Shown here: piece after piece, positions 7,660-16,637 of the stretch
How the letters are laid out: every line of letters begins with the position of its first letter
Position numbering within the stretch: position 1 is the first letter of the stretch
NCBI RefSeq assembly: GCF_027587175.1
Contig: NZ_JAPCID010000040.1
Location: forward strand, 1-57,110
Direction of reading: 5' to 3'
Source of the DNA: Solirubrobacter deserti
GTDB taxonomy: Bacteria > Actinomycetota > Thermoleophilia > Solirubrobacterales > Solirubrobacteraceae
Length of the DNA: 57,110 nucleotides
The notes under the pieces: model-generated
What the model saw: the letters and a program-made list of their open reading frames with translations, nothing else
Database searches by the model: none
Told to the model about the DNA's origin: nothing
Program-made: the position numbers and the translations under genes

Positions 7660-7916
7660 GAGGTTCGAAGCCCCCGCGCACGGTAGGCCAGCAGGTCGAC
7701 GACGTCCGCCGTGCGGCGGAACGGATCGGCGACCTTCTCGCCGGTGTCGACCGACAGCGCCGCGACGAGCTCGTCGTCGGCCTCGGCGATGAGGACGTCG
7801 CCGGTGGGGACTTCGCGCGAGTCGAGCTCGGCAAGGCGGCGCAGGGCGGGGCCGTCAGAGCCGCGGGCGGCGCGAATGACGACTGTAGGGGCGAGGTGGG
7901 TGGCGAGAGCGGACAT
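7656..7916 (-). CDS. Small GNAT-like protein (truncated acetyltransferase fold)
   Basis: 86 aa. The reading VVIRAARGSDGPALRRLAELD followed by GDVLIAEADDELVAALSVD resembles the first half of a GNAT fold (beta1-alpha1-alpha2-beta2-beta3). The acetyl-CoA-binding motif (Q/RxxGxG/A) is absent, so it is unlikely to be an acetyltransferase by itself. Short proteins of this shape recur in actinobacteria, so it may not be a broken gene. An AGGAG Shine-Dalgarno lies 8 nt before the ATG at 7916. Its stop overlaps the start of the DMT transporter, so the two are co-translated. Confidence 0.65.
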   Translation of the reverse strand: MSALATHLAPTVVIRAARGSDGPALRRLAELDSREVPTGDVLIAEADDELVAALSVDTGEKVADPFRRTADVVDLLAYRARGLRTS

Positions 7917-8010
7917 GGCTTGACTCCTGAAACGGGGGAGAGAGGCGGGGTGTGAGGTACATCTTGCGGGCCACACTGCATCAGTTCAAATGACCTTTCG
8001 CTGGGCGTGG

Positions 8011-8016
8011 TATAAG
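8011..8016 (+). promoter_or_regulatory. -10 box (TATAAG) of the LysR gene
   Basis: TATAAG ends 8 nt before the ATG at 8025, with no Shine-Dalgarno sequence between, so the transcript is probably leaderless. The 108-bp gap to the divergent small GNAT-like gene should hold the LysR binding sites; none was recognised. Confidence 0.4.
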
Positions 8017-8024
8017 AACCACTG

Positions 8025-8954
8025 ATGCTTGACGTTCGCCGCATGCGGGTGCTCAGGGAGGTCGCCGTCCGCGGCTCGTTCAGCTCCGCCGCCGAAGCGC
8101 TGTCCTTCACGCAGAGCGCCGTCAGCCAGCAGATCGCCGCGCTCGAGCGCGAGGCCGGCACCAAGCTCGTGCAGCGCAACGCGCGCGGCATCCGCCTGAC
8201 CGAGGCGGGCGAGGCGCTCGTGCGCCACACGGATGCGATCCTCGCCCGGCTGTCGGAGGCGGAGGCCGAGCTGGAGGCGATCGCCGGCGTGCGCGGCGGG
8301 CGCCTGCGCCTGGCGGCGTTCGAGTCCGCGTCGGCGTCGCTGATGCCGCTCGCGATCGCCGCCTTCCGGGAGCAGCATCCCGGCGTGGAGCTGTCGATGA
8401 TCATCACCGAGCCGGAGGACGCGGCGCCGCTGCTCAAGAGCGGTGAGCTGGACCTTGCGCTGGGCTACGACTCGCGCGTCCGCACCGAGGCGGACGGCAT
8501 CACGCGCCACCAGCTGCTGTCGGACCCGATGTTCGTCGCCATGCCGGCCGACCATCCGCTCGTGCACAAGCGCACGCTCCGGCTCGCCGACCTCGCGGAC
8601 GACCCGTGGATCGGCAGCGTCGCCGACTGCGAGTGCAACCGCCTGGTCAACCGCGCGTGCGCGGTCGCGGGCTTCGAGCCGCGGATCGCGTTCCAGACCG
8701 ACGACTACACGGCCATGCAGGGCTTCGTGGCCGCGGGCGTCGGCGTCTGCCTGATCGCCGAGCTGGGGCTCACGAGCGTGCGCGACGACATCGTGATCCG
8801 CGCACTCGGCCGCGAGACGCCGTTGCGGCAGATCTACGCCGCGACCGCCACGGACGCGCACCGTACGCCCGCCACGCAGGCGATGCTGGAGATCCTGCAG
8901 GGCGTTGCGGCTCGCTATGAGAGCCGCCGCCCGCAGCTGCAGCTCGTGGGCTGA
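8025..8954 (+). CDS. LysR family transcriptional regulator
   Basis: 309 aa. The N-terminal winged helix-turn-helix reads MRVLREVAVRGSFSSAAEAL then FTQSAVSQQIAALEREAG, followed by a linker helix and a periplasmic-binding-protein-like effector domain from about residue 90 (GGRLRLAAFESASASLMPLA). It is transcribed away from the GNAT-like/DMT pair, the usual geometry for a LysR regulator and its target, so it probably controls export of its co-inducer. The effector cannot be predicted. The C-terminal Arg/Gln-rich tail is unremarkable. Confidence 0.92.
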   Translation: MLDVRRMRVLREVAVRGSFSSAAEALSFTQSAVSQQIAALEREAGTKLVQRNARGIRLTEAGEALVRHTDAILARLSEAEAELEAIAGVRGGRLRLAAFESASASLMPLAIAAFREQHPGVELSMIITEPEDAAPLLKSGELDLALGYDSRVRTEADGITRHQLLSDPMFVAMPADHPLVHKRTLRLADLADDPWIGSVADCECNRLVNRACAVAGFEPRIAFQTDDYTAMQGFVAAGVGVCLIAELGLTSVRDDIVIRALGRETPLRQIYAATATDAHRTPATQAMLEILQGVAARYESRRPQLQLVG

Positions 8955-8977
8955 CCGCCCGCGAGCTGAGGAGTCGT

Positions 8978-9193
8978 CTAGATCTGCTCGCCGGTGACGG
9001 CGGGGTGCTTGTCGAGATCGACGTCGTGATCGAGGCCGACGTCGTTCGGGGCACCGATTTCGATGCTGCCAGCGCCGATGGGCTCGTCTTTGCGGGCCGC
9101 GCGACGGGCGTTCTTCTCGGCGCGCTTCTCGCGCACCTTCTGCTCACGGTTGAGCTTGGCGAAAGTCGTTCGCTTCTTTGAGCTGGACGCCAT
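8978..9193 (-). CDS. Small basic protein of unknown function
   Basis: 71 aa. The N-terminal half is strongly basic (KKRTTFAKLNREQKVREKRA, then KNARRAARK) and probably helical; the C-terminal half is acidic and flexible (IGAPNDVGLDHDVDLDKHP). No enzyme motif or membrane segment is seen. A GAAGGGATGG purine-rich stretch lies about 8-10 nt before the ATG at 9193. The basic helix would suit binding to nucleic acid or the ribosome, but this is a guess. The gene converges on LysR and is divergent from the MFS gene across 160 bp of noncoding sequence. Confidence 0.6.
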   Translation of the reverse strand: MASSSKKRTTFAKLNREQKVREKRAEKNARRAARKDEPIGAGSIEIGAPNDVGLDHDVDLDKHPAVTGEQI

Positions 9194-9352
9194 ACAGGTC
9201 CATCCCTTCGTCGTTTTTAGGCCGCGCAAGGTCAGTCCGCGCGGGAGGAGACCACACACAGTAGCGGCCGCAACTAAATGTCGGATAGCCGCACCCGCAT
9301 TGACAAGGTAGCGGCAAGGACGGGGCAACGCCGCGCCTGCAACCTGGATGAC

Positions 9353-10759
9353 ATGCCAGCCACCGACTCCCAACCGACGAGCGTCATCCAGCGGTGGACG
9401 CTCGCCGCCGTACTCGCCGCCACCGCGATCCTGATGCTCGACATCGCGGTGGTGAACACCGCGCTGCCGACGCTGCAGATCGACCTCAACACCGACCTGC
9501 ACGCGCTCAAGTGGGTCCTGGACGCCTACACGCTGGCGCTCGCGAGCGTCGTGCTGACGGCGGGCTCGCTGGCCGACCGCTACGGGCGCCGCAAGCTGTT
9601 CGCCGTCGGCGTCGCCGTCTTCACCGTCTCCTCGGCGGCCGCCGCGTTCTCGGGCTCGATCGAGTTCCTGATCGCCGCCCGCGCCGTGCAGGGGCTCGGC
9701 GCGGCGCTGATGTTCGCCGTCTCGCTCGCGCTGCTCAGCAACGCGTTCCGCTCGCCCGCCGAGCGCACGCAGGCGTTCGCCGCCTACGGCGCCACGATCG
9801 GCGCGTCCTTCGCGCTCGGCCCGTTCGTGGGCGGCGTGCTGACGGAGTGGGCGGGGTGGGAGTGGGTGTTCCTGCTCAACGTCCCGATCGGCGTCGTGCT
9901 GCTCGCGATCACCGCGTCCAAGCTCGTCGAGTCGAGCGACCCGAACCCCCCGAAGATCGACATCCCCGGCCAGGTCACGCTCGTCGGCGGCCTGTTCGGG
10001 CTCGTCTACGGCCTGCTCAACGCGGCCGAGGACGGCTGGAGCGCGCCGCACGTGATCGTCGCGCTCGCGGCGGGCGCCGGCCTGATGACCGCGTTCATCA
10101 CGATCGAGGCCACCTCGCGCAACCCGATGGTCCCGCTCGGCATGTTCCGCGACCGGCGCTTCGCCGGCGCGCAGATCGCCGCGCTGGCGATCTCCGCGGG
10201 CCTGTTCTCGACGTTCATCTACATCATGGTCTACCTGCAGGAGATGCGCGGGTACTCGCCCATCGAGGCCGGGCTGTTCCTCGTGCCCGGCACGATGTTC
10301 AACCTGTTCTGCGCGGCGGCCACGGCCCAGCTCGGCAAGCGTGTGGAGCCGGTCGTGCTGATCGCGGGCGGCCTCGGCCTGGCGGCGATCGGCATGGTGA
10401 TCAGCGCCTTCACGATCACCGCGGACGCGTCCTGGCTGCAGCTGCAGGTCGGCCTGGTGATCGCGATGATCGGCACGGGCCTGTTCAACCCGGCCGTGAG
10501 CGAGGCCGCCCTCGACGTCCCCGAGCACCAGGCCGGCCTGGCGACCGGCATTCACGACACGGCCCGCCAGACGGGGATCGCGGTCGGCATCGCGGCGCTC
10601 GGCACGTTGATCTCGTCCACGGACTACGTCGGCAGCCTGCAGACGCTGTTCCTCGTCGGCGGGGCGATCGGCGCGGTGGGCGCGATCGCGGCGCTGTACC
10701 TCTTCCGGGGCCCGCGTGGCTCCGTCCCTGCGGCGGCGCCGGAGGGCGCCGCCGCCTAA
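9353..10759 (+). CDS. MFS transporter, DHA2/EmrB-like 14-TM drug exporter family
   Basis: 468 aa with about 14 hydrophobic segments. Motif D1/A region: LMLDIAVVNTALPTLQIDL after TM1 and GSLADRYGRRKLF between TM2 and TM3. The antiporter motif C region lies around GASFALGPFVGGVLTEWAGW. DHA2 members export hydrophobic drugs or antibiotics using the proton gradient. The ATG at 9353 (MPATDSQPTS) is preferred over an in-frame ATG at 9278 because the added residues are polar and not conserved. The 160-bp upstream gap holds no gene; a TTGACA at 9300 lacks a matching -10 box. No dedicated regulator is adjacent. Confidence 0.88.
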   Translation: MPATDSQPTSVIQRWTLAAVLAATAILMLDIAVVNTALPTLQIDLNTDLHALKWVLDAYTLALASVVLTAGSLADRYGRRKLFAVGVAVFTVSSAAAAFSGSIEFLIAARAVQGLGAALMFAVSLALLSNAFRSPAERTQAFAAYGATIGASFALGPFVGGVLTEWAGWEWVFLLNVPIGVVLLAITASKLVESSDPNPPKIDIPGQVTLVGGLFGLVYGLLNAAEDGWSAPHVIVALAAGAGLMTAFITIEATSRNPMVPLGMFRDRRFAGAQIAALAISAGLFSTFIYIMVYLQEMRGYSPIEAGLFLVPGTMFNLFCAAATAQLGKRVEPVVLIAGGLGLAAIGMVISAFTITADASWLQLQVGLVIAMIGTGLFNPAVSEAALDVPEHQAGLATGIHDTARQTGIAVGIAALGTLISSTDYVGSLQTLFLVGGAIGAVGAIAALYLFRGPRGSVPAAAPEGAAA

Positions 10760-10767
10760 GGCTGCGC

Positions 10768-10790
10768 CGGGCCGCTCGCGGAGCGGCCCG
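10768..10790 (+). terminator. GC-rich hairpin after the MFS gene
   Basis: Perfect inverted repeat with 10-bp arms (CGGGCCGCTC/GAGCGGCCCG) and a 3-nt loop, starting 9 bp after the MFS stop codon. No U-tract follows, so it is a candidate non-canonical terminator or mRNA 3' stabiliser. Confidence 0.5.
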
Positions 10791-10829
10791 CCCGCTCGGC
10801 GGGTCATCGCCTCCGCCCGCCTCGAGCGG

Positions 10830-10868
10830 CCGGCGCCCGCGACCCTTGGTCACGCTCGCGGGCGCCGG
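10830..10868 (+). terminator. Second long GC hairpin between MFS and GH13 genes
   Basis: Perfect 13-bp arms (CCGGCGCCCGCGA at 10830-10842 and its complement at 10856-10868) enclose a 13-nt loop. It stands between the first hairpin and the GH13 promoter. No T-run follows. It could insulate the two genes or act as an operator; termination is the simpler reading. Confidence 0.4.
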
Positions 10869-10882
10869 TGCGCAGCGCGCCT

Positions 10883-10888
10883 TAGGCT
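10883..10888 (+). promoter_or_regulatory. -10 box (TAGGCT) of the GH13 gene
   Basis: TAGGCT ends 6 nt before the ATG at 10895 with no Shine-Dalgarno between, consistent with a leaderless transcript. Confidence 0.4.
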
Positions 10889-10894
10889 GCCGGG

Positions 10895-12469
10895 ATGTCG
10901 TGGTTTCAGAGCGCGGTCGTGTACCAGATCTATCCGCGGTCGTTCGCGGACTCGGATGGGGACGGGATCGGTGACCTGCGGGGGATCATCGAGCGCCTCG
11001 ACTACCTGAAGCACCTGGGCGTCGACGTGGTGTGGCTGTCGCCGTTCTATCCCTCGCCGCAGGACGACAACGGCTACGACATCAGCGACTACCAGGACGT
11101 CGATCCGGTGTTCGGGACGCTCGCCGACTTCGACGAGCTCTCCGAAGGCCTGCACGCGCGCGGCATCAAGCTCGTGATCGACCTGGTCGTCAACCACACC
11201 TCCGACGAGCATCCGTGGTTCCGCGATCCAGCCAAGCGCGACTGGTACTGGTGGCGCGAGACGCCGCCGAACGACTGGCGCTCGTTCTTCAGCGGGCCGG
11301 CGTGGGAGCTGGACCCGGTCAGCGGCGAGTACTACCTGCACCTGTTCTCGCGCAAGCAGCCCGACCTCAACTGGGAGAACCCGGAGGTGCGCAAGGCGAT
11401 CCACACGATGATGCGCTGGTGGCTGGACCGCGGGGTCGACGGCTTCCGCATGGACGTCATCAACCTCATCTCCAAGGACCTCGCGGCGGGCGTGTACTTC
11501 AACGGGCCGCGGATGCACGAGTTCCTCCAGGAGATGCACGCGTCGGTGTTCGCGGACCGTGAGGGGCTGCTGCTCGTGGGTGAGATGCCGAACGTGACGG
11601 TCGAGCAGGCACGGCTGTACACCGACCCGGCGCGGCGTGAGCTCGACATGGTCTTCCAGTTCGAGCACGTCCAGATCGACCAGGGGCCGACGTCGAAGTG
11701 GGACCTGCACGCGTTCGAGCTGCGGGCGCTGAAGGAGACGTTCGGGCGCTGGCAGACCGGCCTGGCCGACGTCGGCTGGAACTCGCTGTACTGGAACAAC
11801 CACGACCAGCCGCGCGTGGTCTCCCGCTTCGGCGACGACGGCGAGCACCGCGTGGCCGCCGCGAAGATGCTCGGCACGGTCCTGCACCTGCACCGCGGGA
11901 CGCCGTACGTCTACCAGGGCGAGGAGCTCGGGATGACCAACACGCTCTTCAACACCATCGAGGACTTCCGGGACATCGAGTCCCTCAACCACTACGCCGA
12001 GGCCGTCGCCGCGGGCGCGTCACCGGACGACGTGCTGCTGGCGCTGCGCAAGATGGGCCGCGACAACGCGCGCACGCCGATGCAGTGGACGTCCGGCGCG
12101 CACGCCGGCTTCACGGAAGGCGAGCCGTGGATTCCCGCCAACCCGAACCACGAGTGGATCAACGCGGAGGCGGCGGTCACCGACGAGGGCTCGGTCTTCC
12201 ACCACTACCGGCGCCTGATCGAGCTGCGGCACCAGCTCCCCGTGATCGCGCGCGGGGACTTCACGATGCGCCTGGTCGACGACGAGCGCGTCTACGCGTT
12301 CACGCGCGCGCTCGAAGGCGAGGAGCTGCTCGTGCTGGGCAACTTCTCCGGCGACTCGATGCGGATCGAGATCGAGGGCTGGACCGGCGCCGAGGCGCCG
12401 CTCATCGGGGGTCCAGGGCTGGTGCTGGGTCCGTGGGAGGGGAAGGCCTTTCGGCGTTCAGCGGCCTGA
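10895..12469 (+). CDS. GH13 alpha-glucosidase / oligo-1,6-glucosidase family
   Basis: 524 aa, cytoplasmic (no signal peptide). The (beta/alpha)8 barrel shows GH13 region I DLVVNHTSDEH (about 95-105), region II GFRMDVINLISKD with nucleophile Asp187, region III LLVGEMPNV with acid/base Glu230, and region IV NNHDQPR with Asp304. GH13_31 enzymes remove glucose from the non-reducing end of short alpha-glucans. The Val after the nucleophile (RMDV) is the residue associated with alpha-1,6 rather than alpha-1,4 specificity in this subfamily, so isomaltose-type substrates are likely. The C-terminal beta-domain is complete. The 3' end overlaps the convergent permease gene by 68 bp. Confidence 0.92.
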   Translation: MSWFQSAVVYQIYPRSFADSDGDGIGDLRGIIERLDYLKHLGVDVVWLSPFYPSPQDDNGYDISDYQDVDPVFGTLADFDELSEGLHARGIKLVIDLVVNHTSDEHPWFRDPAKRDWYWWRETPPNDWRSFFSGPAWELDPVSGEYYLHLFSRKQPDLNWENPEVRKAIHTMMRWWLDRGVDGFRMDVINLISKDLAAGVYFNGPRMHEFLQEMHASVFADREGLLLVGEMPNVTVEQARLYTDPARRELDMVFQFEHVQIDQGPTSKWDLHAFELRALKETFGRWQTGLADVGWNSLYWNNHDQPRVVSRFGDDGEHRVAAAKMLGTVLHLHRGTPYVYQGEELGMTNTLFNTIEDFRDIESLNHYAEAVAAGASPDDVLLALRKMGRDNARTPMQWTSGAHAGFTEGEPWIPANPNHEWINAEAAVTDEGSVFHHYRRLIELRHQLPVIARGDFTMRLVDDERVYAFTRALEGEELLVLGNFSGDSMRIEIEGWTGAEAPLIGGPGLVLGPWEGKAFRRSAA

Positions 12470-13667
12470 GCACCTGGTAGATCACGACGGCGGCGACCGT
12501 GCCGAGCGCGATGCCCGCGAACTGGTAGTCGCCCCAGGTGAGCGTGTAGTTGCCGGCGCCGACGATGACCGCCACGCCCGCGACCGCGAGGTTCACGGGG
12601 TCGCGGAAGTCGACGCGGGCGTCGACCCAGATACGCGCGCCGAGGATCGCGATCAGGCCGAATAGGACGGTGACGGCGCCGCCGAGGACGCCGATCGGGA
12701 TCGCGGAGATGATCGCGCCGAACTTGGGCAGCAGCGCGAGCGCGATCGCGATGCCGCCCGCGATGATGTAGGCCAGCGTCGAGTAGACGCGGGTGAGGCC
12801 CATCACGCCGATGTTCTCGGCGTAGGTGGTGGTGCCCGAGCCGCCGAAGGCGCCGGCGAGCGTCGTGGCGGCGCCGTCGGCGGCGATCGAGCGGCCGATC
12901 AGCGGGTCCATGTCGCGCTCGGTCATGACCGCGACGCTCTTGACGTGCGCGGCGTTCTCGGCGATCAGGACGAGCAGCACGGCGGGCACGATCAGCACGA
13001 TCGCGTGCCAGGAGAACGCGGGCGTCGTGAAGTCGGGGAAGCCGATCCAGTCCGCGTCGCGGACGCCGTCCCAGTTGACCTTGCCGAGGATCGCGGCGAA
13101 GACGTAGCCGAGCGCGACGCCGATGAACACGCTGAGCTTCTGCAGCAGGCCGCGCAGCGCGACCGTGCCGAGCAGGATCACGACGAGCGTGAACAGCGCG
13201 ATCCCGGCCTGCGCGCTGAACTGGTCCTTGGCGACGGGCGCGAGGTTGAGCCCGATCAGCATCACGATCGCGCCCGTGACCACGGGTGGCAGCAGGAACT
13301 CGACGACGCGGTAGCCCGCGCGGTCGATCACGATCCCGATCGCCGCGAGCGCGATGCCCGACGCGACGATCCCGCCCAGCGCCTCCGCCATGCCGCCGTC
13401 GTTCATCGCGGCCGTCACCGGCGCGATGAACGCGAAGCTCGACCCCGTGAAGCTCGGGACCCTGTTGCCCGTGATCAGGACGAACAGGATCGTGCCGATC
13501 CCGGCGAACAGCAGCGTCGTGCTGACTGGGAAGTCCGTCAGCACGGGCACGAGCGCCGTCGCCCCGAACATCGCCAGCACGTGCTGGGCCCCGAGTCCGA
13601 ACATCGCCGGCCACGGCAGCCGCTCGTCCGGCGCGATGACCTGCCCTTCCCGCCGCAGCGTCCACAT
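12402..13667 (-). CDS. NCS2-family uracil/xanthine permease
   Basis: 421 aa membrane protein with about 12-14 hydrophobic segments. NCS2 hallmarks: GAQHVLAMFGATALVP in TM1, GSSFAFIAP in TM3, the acidic TM8 motif VLIAENAAHVKSV, and the TM10 region TTTYAENIGVMGLTRV. The last resembles bacterial uracil permeases, so proton-coupled uracil (or xanthine) uptake is likely. It starts 11 bp after the stop of the large LAL regulator on the same strand and may be its co-transcribed target. No Shine-Dalgarno is evident. The 3' end overlaps the convergent GH13 gene. Confidence 0.9.
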   Translation of the reverse strand: MWTLRREGQVIAPDERLPWPAMFGLGAQHVLAMFGATALVPVLTDFPVSTTLLFAGIGTILFVLITGNRVPSFTGSSFAFIAPVTAAMNDGGMAEALGGIVASGIALAAIGIVIDRAGYRVVEFLLPPVVTGAIVMLIGLNLAPVAKDQFSAQAGIALFTLVVILLGTVALRGLLQKLSVFIGVALGYVFAAILGKVNWDGVRDADWIGFPDFTTPAFSWHAIVLIVPAVLLVLIAENAAHVKSVAVMTERDMDPLIGRSIAADGAATTLAGAFGGSGTTTYAENIGVMGLTRVYSTLAYIIAGGIAIALALLPKFGAIISAIPIGVLGGAVTVLFGLIAILGARIWVDARVDFRDPVNLAVAGVAVIVGAGNYTLTWGDYQFAGIALGTVAAVVIYQVLRPLNAERPSPPTDPAPALDPR

Positions 13668-13678
13668 GTGCAGGGACG

Positions 13679-16585
13679 CTACTGCTCGCGCCCGACGGCT
13701 TTGCCGACCTCCGCCCGGCGCGACACGCCGAGCTTGGCGAACAGCCGTGTCATGTGGTTCTCGATCGTCTTCTCCGACAGGAACAGCTCGGCCGCGATCT
13801 CCTTGTTGGTGCGCCCGAGCGCGACCAGGTCCGCGACCTCGCGCTCGCGGCCCGACAGCGCGGCGAGGCCGTCCGTGCCGGCGGAGCGTCGCTTGCGCCC
13901 GGTGGTCTTGACGCCGAGCCGGCGCAGCTCGCGCGCGGCCTCGTCACGCAGCCGGATCGCGCCGTAGCCGGTCAGGTCGGACTCCGCGCGTTCGAGCAGG
14001 GCGACGTCGTCGCTCGCACGGCCGGCGAGGATGCGCGCGCGGGACGCCTGGATGACCGCGCCGACCGAGTCCGCGAGCTGGGCCGCGTCGAGGGCCGCCG
14101 CGACGGCCCGCTCGCCGCGCGCACCCCCGGCGGCGAGGTCGAGCTGCGCGCCCGCGGTGAGGACCGCGGCCTCGGCGTACGGGAGGCCGAGGCCGGCCGC
14201 GGCGGTCTCGCCCCGCTGCACCCAGTCGCGGGCGGCGTCGGGGCGGCCGAGTGCAAGCTCCGCGCGGGCCAGGATCGCGTAGAGCCACGCGCGGCGGCCG
14301 GGTTCGACGCCCGCGAACTCGGGCGCGCCGCCCGCGCTCATCGCCGCCAGGCAGCCCTCCGGCTCGCCCGCTTCGAGCTGCGCCGCCGCGACGTGCACGC
14401 GCGTCGCGCGGGAGAGCACGCTCTCGTCGAGCCCGTTCAACAGCGCCATCGCCTCGGCGCCTGAAGCGCGAGCGCGGTCCAGCTCCCCGCGCAGCGCGCT
14501 CACCCAGGCGTCGGCGGTCAGCGCGAAGCACAGCATCTGGTCGTTGCCCCACAGGCGCGCGCCTTCCACGGCCTCGTCGGCGGCCTCGGCCGCCTCGCTG
14601 AGCCGGCCGCGGACCTCGAGCGCGTGCGCGAGCCCGATCGTCATCGGGATCACGAACTGGCCCTGCCCGGAGGAGCGCGAGACCGTGATGCCGCGGCGGA
14701 AGTGGCGGATGGCGTCGTCGTAGCGCTCGCAGAAGAACTCGGCGAACCCGAGGTAGTAGGCGGTGTCCAGGCGGCCGGCGAGTCCGCCGTCGTCGAGCGC
14801 GTCGAGCTGCGTGGCCGCGTCCTCGCGCAGCGTCTGCGCCTCCGCGATCTCGCCCAGCCCGAGCGCGCCGAAGCACTGCAGCGCGGTCGCGACCGCGGCG
14901 AAGCCCGGCACGCCGATGTCGGACGCGGTCGCGCGCGCCCGTCGCGCCCAGGAGACCACCCCGTGGAAGTCGCTGTCGTAGAGCGCGTCCGCGGCGAGCT
15001 CGACCTCGAGGTCGGCGGCGCCGAACGAGCCTTCGCCCTGCGTCGTGAGCTCGGCCAGCAGGCGCGCGTGCGCGGCGGCGTGGCGGCCGAGCAGGTTCTC
15101 GCACATCGCGCACGCGGCCACGAGCCGCGCGCGCACCGGCGCGAGCTCCGGCCCCACGAGCGCCAGGCCGTCGTCCAAGGACTCCAGCGCCGCCTCCAGC
15201 CGCCCGGTGGCGGCGCGGGCCTGCGCGAGCCCGACCAGCAGCTCGAGCCGCGCCGGCAGGGTCTCCGGCGTCTCGGGCAGCAGTCGCAGCGCCGCCGCGA
15301 ACCGGTCCGCCGCCGTGGCGGGAGCGCGGGCCGCCGCGTGCTTGCCGGCCTCGACGAGCACGCTCACGGCCTCGGCGTCACCCGGCCGCGCGCAGCGCTC
15401 CAGGTGGTGCGCGCGTGCGGCGAGCGACCCGCCGCGCGCCTCCAGCGCCGCCGCCGCGCGCCCGTGCGCGGCGATCCGCCAGCCGCCCGCGGCCGAGTCG
15501 TAGATCGCGTGCCGCACGAGCGGGTGCCGGAACCGGTAGCGGCGCGCCGTGTCGGTCTCGACGAGCAGCGTGCCCGCGAGCAGCTCGTCGAGCGCGGCGA
15601 GCGCGACGTCGCGTTGCGGGGAACCGAACTCGCGGTATGCGGGAGTTTCGTTCCCCTCAAGGCCGGCGGCGGCGATCGCGAGGTCCAGGTCGACGGGGTC
15701 GCCTGCGACCGCGGCGCCCTGCGCGAGCGCGCGGCCGGCTTCGCTCAAGGCCGCGATCTCCTGCTCGAGCGCGCGCAGCACCGCGCGCGGCACGCCGGCC
15801 TCGCCCGGCTCCGCGGCGACGCTGCGCCCCGCGGCGTGCTGACGCGCGAGCTGCTGGAGGAAGAACGGGTTGCCGCCGCCGGCCTCGAAGATCTCGCCGC
15901 GCACGGGCGCCGGGACCGAGTCGCCGAGCAGGACCTCCGCGTCGGCGAACGAGAGCGTGCGCAGCGCGTGCTCGATCACGCGGCCGTCGCGCTCGGCCGT
16001 GGCCAGCGCCGTCGCCAGCAGCGGGCGCACCGGCGCGGGGCGGAACGCCAGCACGAGCAGCACGCGCCCGCGCGGCGGGCGGCGCAGCAGCGCGGCGATC
16101 GTCTCCAGCGAGGAGTCGTCGGCCCACTGCAGGTCGTCGAGCGCGAGCACGACGGGCCGCGGCTTCGCGAGGCCCTCCAGCAGCGCGCGGACGGCGCGGT
16201 GGGTGCGGTACCGCTCGTCCTGGACGCCGGTCGCCGCGCCGCCGAGCACGGCCGCGAGCTCGGGCAGCTGATCGCCGACCAACCGCTCGAGCCGGTCCTG
16301 GCCGAGGAACGCGGCGTGGTCGGCGAGCGCGTCCTCCCACACGCCGAACGGCAGCTCGCGTTCGAGTTCGGAGGCGCGGCCGTTCAGCACCAGCGCATCG
16401 CCGGCACGGGCCGCCACCTCGTCCAGCAGGCGTGTCTTGCCGATCCCGCCCTCGCCCGAGAACGCGAGCACGCCGCCCTCACGCCGCGCGAGCGCCTCGT
16501 CGATCGCGGCCAGTTCCGCCCGCCGTCCCAGGAGTTCTGATGCAGCCAACGCGCCAAATCTATTCGGCTGACGCATCCGTGCCAT
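13679..16585 (-). CDS. LAL-type LuxR transcriptional regulator (AAA+/TPR/LuxR-HTH)
   Basis: 968 aa. An N-terminal STAND/AAA ATPase domain starts [15 protein letters not shown], with Walker [11 protein letters not shown] near residue 45 and Walker [14 protein letters not shown] near residue 145. A long alpha-helical TPR-like middle follows (about 380-890). The C-terminal LuxR helix-turn-helix reads [20 protein letters not shown] then [23 protein letters not shown] regulators couple ATP and inducer binding to activation, often of carbohydrate or secondary-metabolism genes. The ATG at 16585 and another three codons downstream are both possible starts. It precedes the permease by 11 bp and is divergent from a lipoprotein gene. 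Confidence 0.9.
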   Translation of the reverse strand: MARMRQPNRFGALAASELLGRRAELAAIDEALARREGGVLAFSGEGGIGKTRLLDEVAARAGDALVLNGRASELERELPFGVWEDALADHAAFLGQDRLERLVGDQLPELAAVLGGAATGVQDERYRTHRAVRALLEGLAKPRPVVLALDDLQWADDSSLETIAALLRRPPRGRVLLVLAFRPAPVRPLLATALATAERDGRVIEHALRTLSFADAEVLLGDSVPAPVRGEIFEAGGGNPFFLQQLARQHAAGRSVAAEPGEAGVPRAVLRALEQEIAALSEAGRALAQGAAVAGDPVDLDLAIAAAGLEGNETPAYREFGSPQRDVALAALDELLAGTLLVETDTARRYRFRHPLVRHAIYDSAAGGWRIAAHGRAAAALEARGGSLAARAHHLERCARPGDAEAVSVLVEAGKHAAARAPATAADRFAAALRLLPETPETLPARLELLVGLAQARAATGRLEAALESLDDGLALVGPELAPVRARLVAACAMCENLLGRHAAAHARLLAELTTQGEGSFGAADLEVELAADALYDSDFHGVVSWARRARATASDIGVPGFAAVATALQCFGALGLGEIAEAQTLREDAATQLDALDDGGLAGRLDTAYYLGFAEFFCERYDDAIRHFRRGITVSRSSGQGQFVIPMTIGLAHALEVRGRLSEAAEAADEAVEGARLWGNDQMLCFALTADAWVSALRGELDRARASGAEAMALLNGLDESVLSRATRVHVAAAQLEAGEPEGCLAAMSAGGAPEFAGVEPGRRAWLYAILARAELALGRPDAARDWVQRGETAAAGLGLPYAEAAVLTAGAQLDLAAGGARGERAVAAALDAAQLADSVGAVIQASRARILAGRASDDVALLERAESDLTGYGAIRLRDEAARELRRLGVKTTGRKRRSAGTDGLAALSGREREVADLVALGRTNKEIAAELFLSEKTIENHMTRLFAKLGVSRRAEVGKAVGREQ

Positions 16586-16637
16586 GGGGCTAGCGCGAAT
16601 ACCTCACAACCTCCTCTCACGAACGAAAGGCAGTGAG

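Noticed and set aside
7656-7916. Small GNAT-like gene as a pseudogene
   Set aside because: It has a good ribosome site, intact frame and a coupled overlap with the next gene, so a genuine short protein is more likely.
5924-8437. An 837-codon frame joining alkB, the DMT gene region and LysR on the minus strand
   Set aside because: Only the last 228 codons are AlkB-like; the rest is antisense or out of frame with the DMT and LysR genes. A -10 box and SOS box mark the true start.
9300-9328. TTGACA at 9300 as the -35 of the MFS gene
   Set aside because: No acceptable -10 box 16-18 bp downstream.
14624-16540. Very long open frames on the plus strand opposite the LAL regulator
   Set aside because: Arg/Ala-rich low-complexity translations typical of antisense frames in high-GC DNA; the LAL protein on the other strand has clear domains throughout.
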